The position numbers and the translations under genes are program-made. Below are positions 60,211 to 64,000 of a stretch of DNA of 64,000 nucleotides, in pieces; the stretch's first letter is position 1, and every line of letters starts with the position of its first letter. The notes beneath the pieces were generated by a model that ran no database searches, had not been told where the DNA came from, and saw only the letters and a program-made list of their open reading frames with translations. Where the stretch lies: positions 1,044,501 to 1,108,500 of the forward strand of contig NZ_OY762614.1 of NCBI RefSeq assembly GCF_963666145.1, given 5' to 3'. This stretch comes from an uncultured Desulfobacter sp. (lineage in GTDB: Bacteria > Desulfobacterota > Desulfobacteria > Desulfobacterales > Desulfobacteraceae).

Positions 60211-62979
60211 ATGACATCTGAAACTTTTTCACACAAATTGAAGCGTCGGCTGCTGATATTAGGCGGTATTTTAATTTTTTTGCTTCTCATGGCCGGCGTG
60301 ATCAGCGTAATGGCTGTTGACGGACTGGTCGATATCTGGTGGTTTGATTCAATGGGCTACCTGTTTTACTACTGGCAGCGCCTGTCTTATCGCTATATCG
60401 TGTTCTTCGGTGTAACAATCTTTTTCTTTTTGATCTTTTTCTTAAATTTCCAGATTGCCGCACGGGTCCTAAGGAAACGGCTTCCGGATATGCGGGAAAA
60501 AGGAAACAGAAGATCAGCCAGAATCCTGAAGCATTTTCAGTCAGGTTCCCTGCTGTTTTATACCCCCTTGTCTCTGGTATTGAGCCTGCCGCTGGCCATC
60601 CCCATATATCACCACTGGGAAAAATTTCTTTTCTACGTTTTTGGTTCCGACATGGGGATAAAAGATCCGTTCTTTTCCACGGATGTCTCATTTTACCTGT
60701 TCGCGCTTCCCATCTATTCACTGCTTCAGCGGCCGTTGGTGGTGGCTGCAACGGTGCTGCTGTTCGCCCTGCTTATTTTATACATTATAAAAAACCGGAT
60801 ACTTACCAAACGGCTGTTTGATTTTTCAAGTGTGGCCAAATGGCATTTAAGCCTTCTTTTACTGATAATTTTCGGTCTTGAAATCCTGGATTTCATTATA
60901 CAGCGATATGCCCTGGCCTATGATGCCGGACATCAGCCTTTGTTCTTTGGGCCCGGATATGTTCAAATGCGGGTCATTTTACCCCTGATCTGGATCTCTT
61001 TGGTGTGCATTGCGGTGGCCATCGTTTCGCTTGTAACTGTTCTTAAATTTAAAAAAGGGCATAAGGTATTTTTCGGTACCCTGGTCTGTTTAACCTTAGC
61101 CCTGGTGCTGCGCTATACCGATTATCTGCCCGAATTTATCCAAACCTATTGGGTAAAACCCAACGAAGTGGTCAGGGAAAGCCCCTATATTCAAAAAAAT
61201 ATCACATCCACACTGGACGCATTCAACCTGTCCAACGTTGAAACCCGAAACTTTGAGCATCAACGCTTTCCAATCAACACAAGCGTAGAGCAGGTGCAGA
61301 ATGTGCTGCGCAACGTACCGGTGTGGGATGCAGACACCCTTAAAACCGTTTACGAACAGCTTCAAGAGCTGCGGACCTACTATACCTTTCCCCAGGTCAG
61401 CGTCGGCAGGTATACGGTTGCCGATCAATATCAGCAGGTCTTTCTGTCCATGCGGGAACTGAGCTATGACCAGTTGCCCGGGGGCACCCAGAACTGGATC
61501 AACGACCACCTGCTTTATACCCATGGTTATGGTGCGATCATGTCATCGGCAAGCCAGGAGGGCGGAGATTCCATGAACTGGTATCTGCATAATATTCCGC
61601 CCAAATCAGACTATGGATTGGACCTGGCAGAGCCCAGAGTGTATTATGGGTTGAACCCTTACCCTTACGCCCTTGCCCCCAATGAAGTGGGTGAACTGGA
61701 TTATCCCAAGGGAAACAGTAATGCCAATACAAATTACCATGGAACAGGCGGGGTGCCCATCTCTTCTCTGGCACGCAAATTTCTCTTTGCCTATTACCTC
61801 AAAGATAAGAACATATTTTTATCCACAAAAATCAGCGAAAAAACCAAATTGCTGTTCCGGCGGCAAATCATAGAACGTATCCACACCATCGCCCCGTTTC
61901 TTTTGCTGGACCAAAACCCATATGCCGTTTATACCCCCGAAGGGCTGTTCTGGATGGTAGACGCCTATACCCACTCCGACAAATATCCGGCCGCACCCTC
62001 AGTGATGATTAACGGCATGCAGATGAATTACATTCGAAACAGCGTAAAAATTGTTGTGGATGCCTATAACGGCAGCGTGAATTTTTACATATATGATACC
62101 AAAGATCCCATTATCAAAGCGTATGATAAAATTTATCCGGGTCTTTTCAAATCCCGGGATGAAATGCCCGAAAACTTGAAAGCACATGTACGGTATCCCA
62201 AAGATCTGTTTGACATCCAGATGCAGATATATGCCAAGTACCATCAAACAGACCCCCAGGTGTTTTTCCAGCAGGAAGACTTATGGACCTTTGCCGAAAC
62301 CCACGGGGATGAAGCAGGGGATACTGTTCCAGATAAACCCTATTATTTAACCCTTGACCTCATCAAATCCGGACAACTGGATTTCATGCTGCTTTTGCCC
62401 ATGTTCCCAAAGGGCAAGGATAACTTGCGGTCCATGGCCGTGGCGGGATGTGATGGGGATAATTACGGAAAAATTATCATCTATGATTTCCCCAAAGGCG
62501 AATTGGTGTTCGGCCCGGCCCAGATCAATGCAATGATCAACCAGGATCCGGCCATTGCCCGGGAGTTCACCTTGTGGGATCAGGCGGGCTCGTCAGTGGT
62601 CAGGGGAAAAATGATTATACTGCTGGTGGAAAACAGCGTATTTTTCATTCAGCCTGTTTACCTGAAAGCGACATCCAGGGTTCAAATACCGGAATTGCAG
62701 CGAATTATCATGAGCGAAGGCCGGGTGGCTGTAATGAAAACATCCCTGGAAGAAGCCTACAAGGAAATTCAGCAGCGGGCCCAAAAAGATATCAAAAGGA
62801 TCCAGAGGCCTTTGCCTATACAATCACAACCATCAGCACCCGAGGCGCAAGCCCGCCCCGAGCAGCAAGAGACTTCCCCCTCGGTGTCAACCGCTGTACA
62901 GGAACAGCAAAATGAGCTTGCGCCAACGGAGCTGGAAGAGCCGGCCACACCACCCACCACCCATGAGGTAGTCGAATAG
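60211..62979 (+). CDS. UPF0182 family large membrane protein
   Basis: 922 residues. The N-terminal third has about seven transmembrane helices (e.g. 20-40, 65-88, 108-130, 165-185). The long soluble part carries family blocks WWFDSMGY, YWVKPNEVVRESPYI, LPGGTQNWINDHLLYTHGYG and PRVYYGLNPYPYAL. C-terminal 60 residues are Pro/Gln/Glu-rich and disordered. Function unknown across the family. Ribosome site weak (GGAATATAGCC). Confidence 0.9.
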   Translation: MTSETFSHKLKRRLLILGGILIFLLLMAGVISVMAVDGLVDIWWFDSMGYLFYYWQRLSYRYIVFFGVTIFFFLIFFLNFQIAARVLRKRLPDMREKGNRRSARILKHFQSGSLLFYTPLSLVLSLPLAIPIYHHWEKFLFYVFGSDMGIKDPFFSTDVSFYLFALPIYSLLQRPLVVAATVLLFALLILYIIKNRILTKRLFDFSSVAKWHLSLLLLIIFGLEILDFIIQRYALAYDAGHQPLFFGPGYVQMRVILPLIWISLVCIAVAIVSLVTVLKFKKGHKVFFGTLVCLTLALVLRYTDYLPEFIQTYWVKPNEVVRESPYIQKNITSTLDAFNLSNVETRNFEHQRFPINTSVEQVQNVLRNVPVWDADTLKTVYEQLQELRTYYTFPQVSVGRYTVADQYQQVFLSMRELSYDQLPGGTQNWINDHLLYTHGYGAIMSSASQEGGDSMNWYLHNIPPKSDYGLDLAEPRVYYGLNPYPYALAPNEVGELDYPKGNSNANTNYHGTGGVPISSLARKFLFAYYLKDKNIFLSTKISEKTKLLFRRQIIERIHTIAPFLLLDQNPYAVYTPEGLFWMVDAYTHSDKYPAAPSVMINGMQMNYIRNSVKIVVDAYNGSVNFYIYDTKDPIIKAYDKIYPGLFKSRDEMPENLKAHVRYPKDLFDIQMQIYAKYHQTDPQVFFQQEDLWTFAETHGDEAGDTVPDKPYYLTLDLIKSGQLDFMLLLPMFPKGKDNLRSMAVAGCDGDNYGKIIIYDFPKGELVFGPAQINAMINQDPAIAREFTLWDQAGSSVVRGKMIILLVENSVFFIQPVYLKATSRVQIPELQRIIMSEGRVAVMKTSLEEAYKEIQQRAQKDIKRIQRPLPIQSQPSAPEAQARPEQQETSPSVSTAVQEQQNELAPTELEEPATPPTTHEVVE

Positions 62980-62999
62980 GAACCAAAAATCGACCAATC

Positions 63000-63036
63000 G
63001 CCCTGCTGCCCAAAACATGTCCATGGACAGCAGGGC
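63000..63036. terminator. Hairpin after UPF0182, possible terminator
   Basis: GCCCTGCTG at 63000-63008 and CAGCAGGGC at 63028-63036, perfect 9-bp stem; the loop ends in the self-complementary TGTCCATGGACA shared with the stem edge. No T-run follows, so either a Rho-type end or a cruciform-forming site. Confidence 0.4.
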
Positions 63037-63260
63037 CTGGCCGACCTCCAAAAAAACGCGACCTCTGTGGGCTATGACAAAACGGCAGGGGGTCAAACTG
63101 CTTTAAAATCTTAAATGCCCTTCGGCCAACGCTCCCATTTTCCCATGTCATAATCATTCTTTCCTTTTAAATTAAGTAGCCGATTTTCTACAAAAAGAAT
63201 CAAAAGAGACTTGCCCAAGCTTGAAATTTAAATATACAGCAAAAGGATAGTGATATAAGT

Positions 63261-63842
63261 ATGAATAACGAAGTGCTAACCTGCATTCATGAACGAAGAA
63301 GCACCCGCAAATTTACTGAACAGCAAATTTCATCCGAACAACTGGATGCACTGCTTGATGCGGCGATATGGGCACCCAGCGGGGGCAACAACCAAAGCTG
63401 GTTATTTACGGCCATTCAAAAAAAGAGTGTACTGCTTCATCTAAACGCCCTTGTTTGCCAAGGATTTCAGCATTGGGTGCCCGATGATGATTACCCCACA
63501 AAACACGCCATGAAAAAGCGTTCACAACAGGACGGTTATAATTTCTACCACAACGCCCCCACGCTCATCATCGTCTCCAATAAACCCAATTACGAGAATG
63601 CCATGGCCGATTGTTCCCTGGCCCTGGGCAACATATTCCTTGCGACCCAGTCCCTTGGGCTGGGAAGCTGCTATATCAACCAGCTCCACTGGCTCCGTAA
63701 CGATCCGGATATAAGAGCCTACCTGTTTGAACTGGGCATCCCAAAGGCGCATACCATTTGCTCATGTGCTGCAGTCGGATTTATCGGTAAGGCATCGCCT
63801 GCGCCCGCCCGCAAAAAAGGTACGATACAAATTGTTCGATAG
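63261..63842 (+). CDS. Nitroreductase family protein
   Basis: 193 residues. FMN-binding start ERRSTRKFTEQQIS, AAIWAPSGGNNQSWLF, and the later LGNIFLATQSLGLGSCYINQL are classic nitroreductase signs. Reduces nitro compounds or flavin-related substrates with NAD(P)H. AAAGGA before ATG. Substrate unknown. Confidence 0.92.
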   Translation: MNNEVLTCIHERRSTRKFTEQQISSEQLDALLDAAIWAPSGGNNQSWLFTAIQKKSVLLHLNALVCQGFQHWVPDDDYPTKHAMKKRSQQDGYNFYHNAPTLIIVSNKPNYENAMADCSLALGNIFLATQSLGLGSCYINQLHWLRNDPDIRAYLFELGIPKAHTICSCAAVGFIGKASPAPARKKGTIQIVR

Positions 63843-63928
63843 AACAAACTCTGTCCTTGACAAGGACGTCACAATACCCTAACCAAATACGAGTAATTGA
63901 TCTATCCACCAGCCAAAGGAGTTTTTTT

Positions 63929-64000
63929 ATGGTTCATCAGCCGGACGCCCCGAGAAAAGAGGTCCTTCAAAATGACAGCTGGGATCTGTCACCCATGTTT
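63929..64000 (+). CDS. Start of an oligoendopeptidase F-like gene, cut by the window edge
   Basis: Only 24 codons are present, from ATG 63929 with AAAGGAG nearby. The residues SWDLSPMF resemble the WDLSxLY start of M3-family oligoendopeptidase F proteins. The rest lies outside, so the call rests on this short motif. Confidence 0.45.
   Translation, partial: MVHQPDAPRKEVLQNDSWDLSPMF

Noticed and set aside
1..64000. CRISPR arrays, prophage genes, complete insertion sequences
   Set aside because: No regular repeat-spacer series, integrase, phage structural genes or intact transposase could be found.

Overview
The window reads as one contiguous piece of a bacterial chromosome, almost fully coding, with few mobile-element traces. 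Family content suggests a Gram-negative member of the Desulfobacterota, most likely a Desulfobacteraceae-like anaerobe: a complete Tol-Pal set, an outer-membrane OmpA-type protein, FolE2-type GTP cyclohydrolase, CheX, FmdB, an ETHE1/rhodanese fusion and a sigma-54 phage-shock locus. This placement is inferred from gene content and style; no 16S gene is present.

Layout. 1-2.6 kb: end of a surface-polysaccharide cluster (glycosyltransferase, amino-sugar N-formyltransferase, remnant of a DegT aminotransferase) followed by decayed DNA. 2.6-4.1 kb: OmpA-like protein and LPP20-type lipoprotein. 4.2-6 kb: unknown secreted/anchored protein and a PBP4-type peptidase. 6-12.1 kb (minus strand): folE2, ttcA-like, rpoZ, greA, psd, tsaB, lon. 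12.6-20 kb: prepilin peptidase, DsrE-like protein, peroxiredoxin plus persulfide dioxygenase/rhodanese fusion, cheX, HU, a PilZ protein, exonuclease I. 20.1-31.1 kb (minus strand): one long collinear envelope/recombination run, tolQ-exbD/tolR-tolA-tolB-pal-cpoB-ruvC-ruvA-ruvB-L,D-transpeptidase-unknown membrane protein-bactofilin-rplM-rpsI. 31.4-36.8 kb: groEL, groES, fmdB, a HELVH protein, a 31-residue bS22/COX24-like protein, hflC/hflK. 37-42 kb: DUF721/DciA-like protein, methyltransferase, tRNA-Ser(GGA), EpmB-like radical SAM enzyme, DHH phosphoesterase, UDP-glucose dehydrogenase. 42.3-47.6 kb: elbB, pepN, UDP-glucuronate epimerase-like gene, universal stress protein. 47.7-50.4 kb: pspF divergent from pspA-pspB-pspC with a sigma-54 promoter. 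50.7-52.9 kb: GC-rich, foreign-looking pair of an M35-like zincin and a leucine-rich-repeat protein. 52.9-64 kb: penicillin acylase-family hydrolase, LysE exporter, proB-proA, a second zincin-like protein, a UPF0182 membrane protein, nitroreductase, and the start of an oligoendopeptidase F.

The least explained content is the zincin/LRR pair with the separate HEARH protein at 59.1 kb, which may be cargo or toxin-type proteins inserted between housekeeping genes; a small dispersed family of imperfect palindromes (13.4, 31.2 and 47.6 kb); a cluster of four mini-hairpins bracketed by an inverted repeat at 55.4 kb; and several unusual inverted or direct repeats at gene ends.
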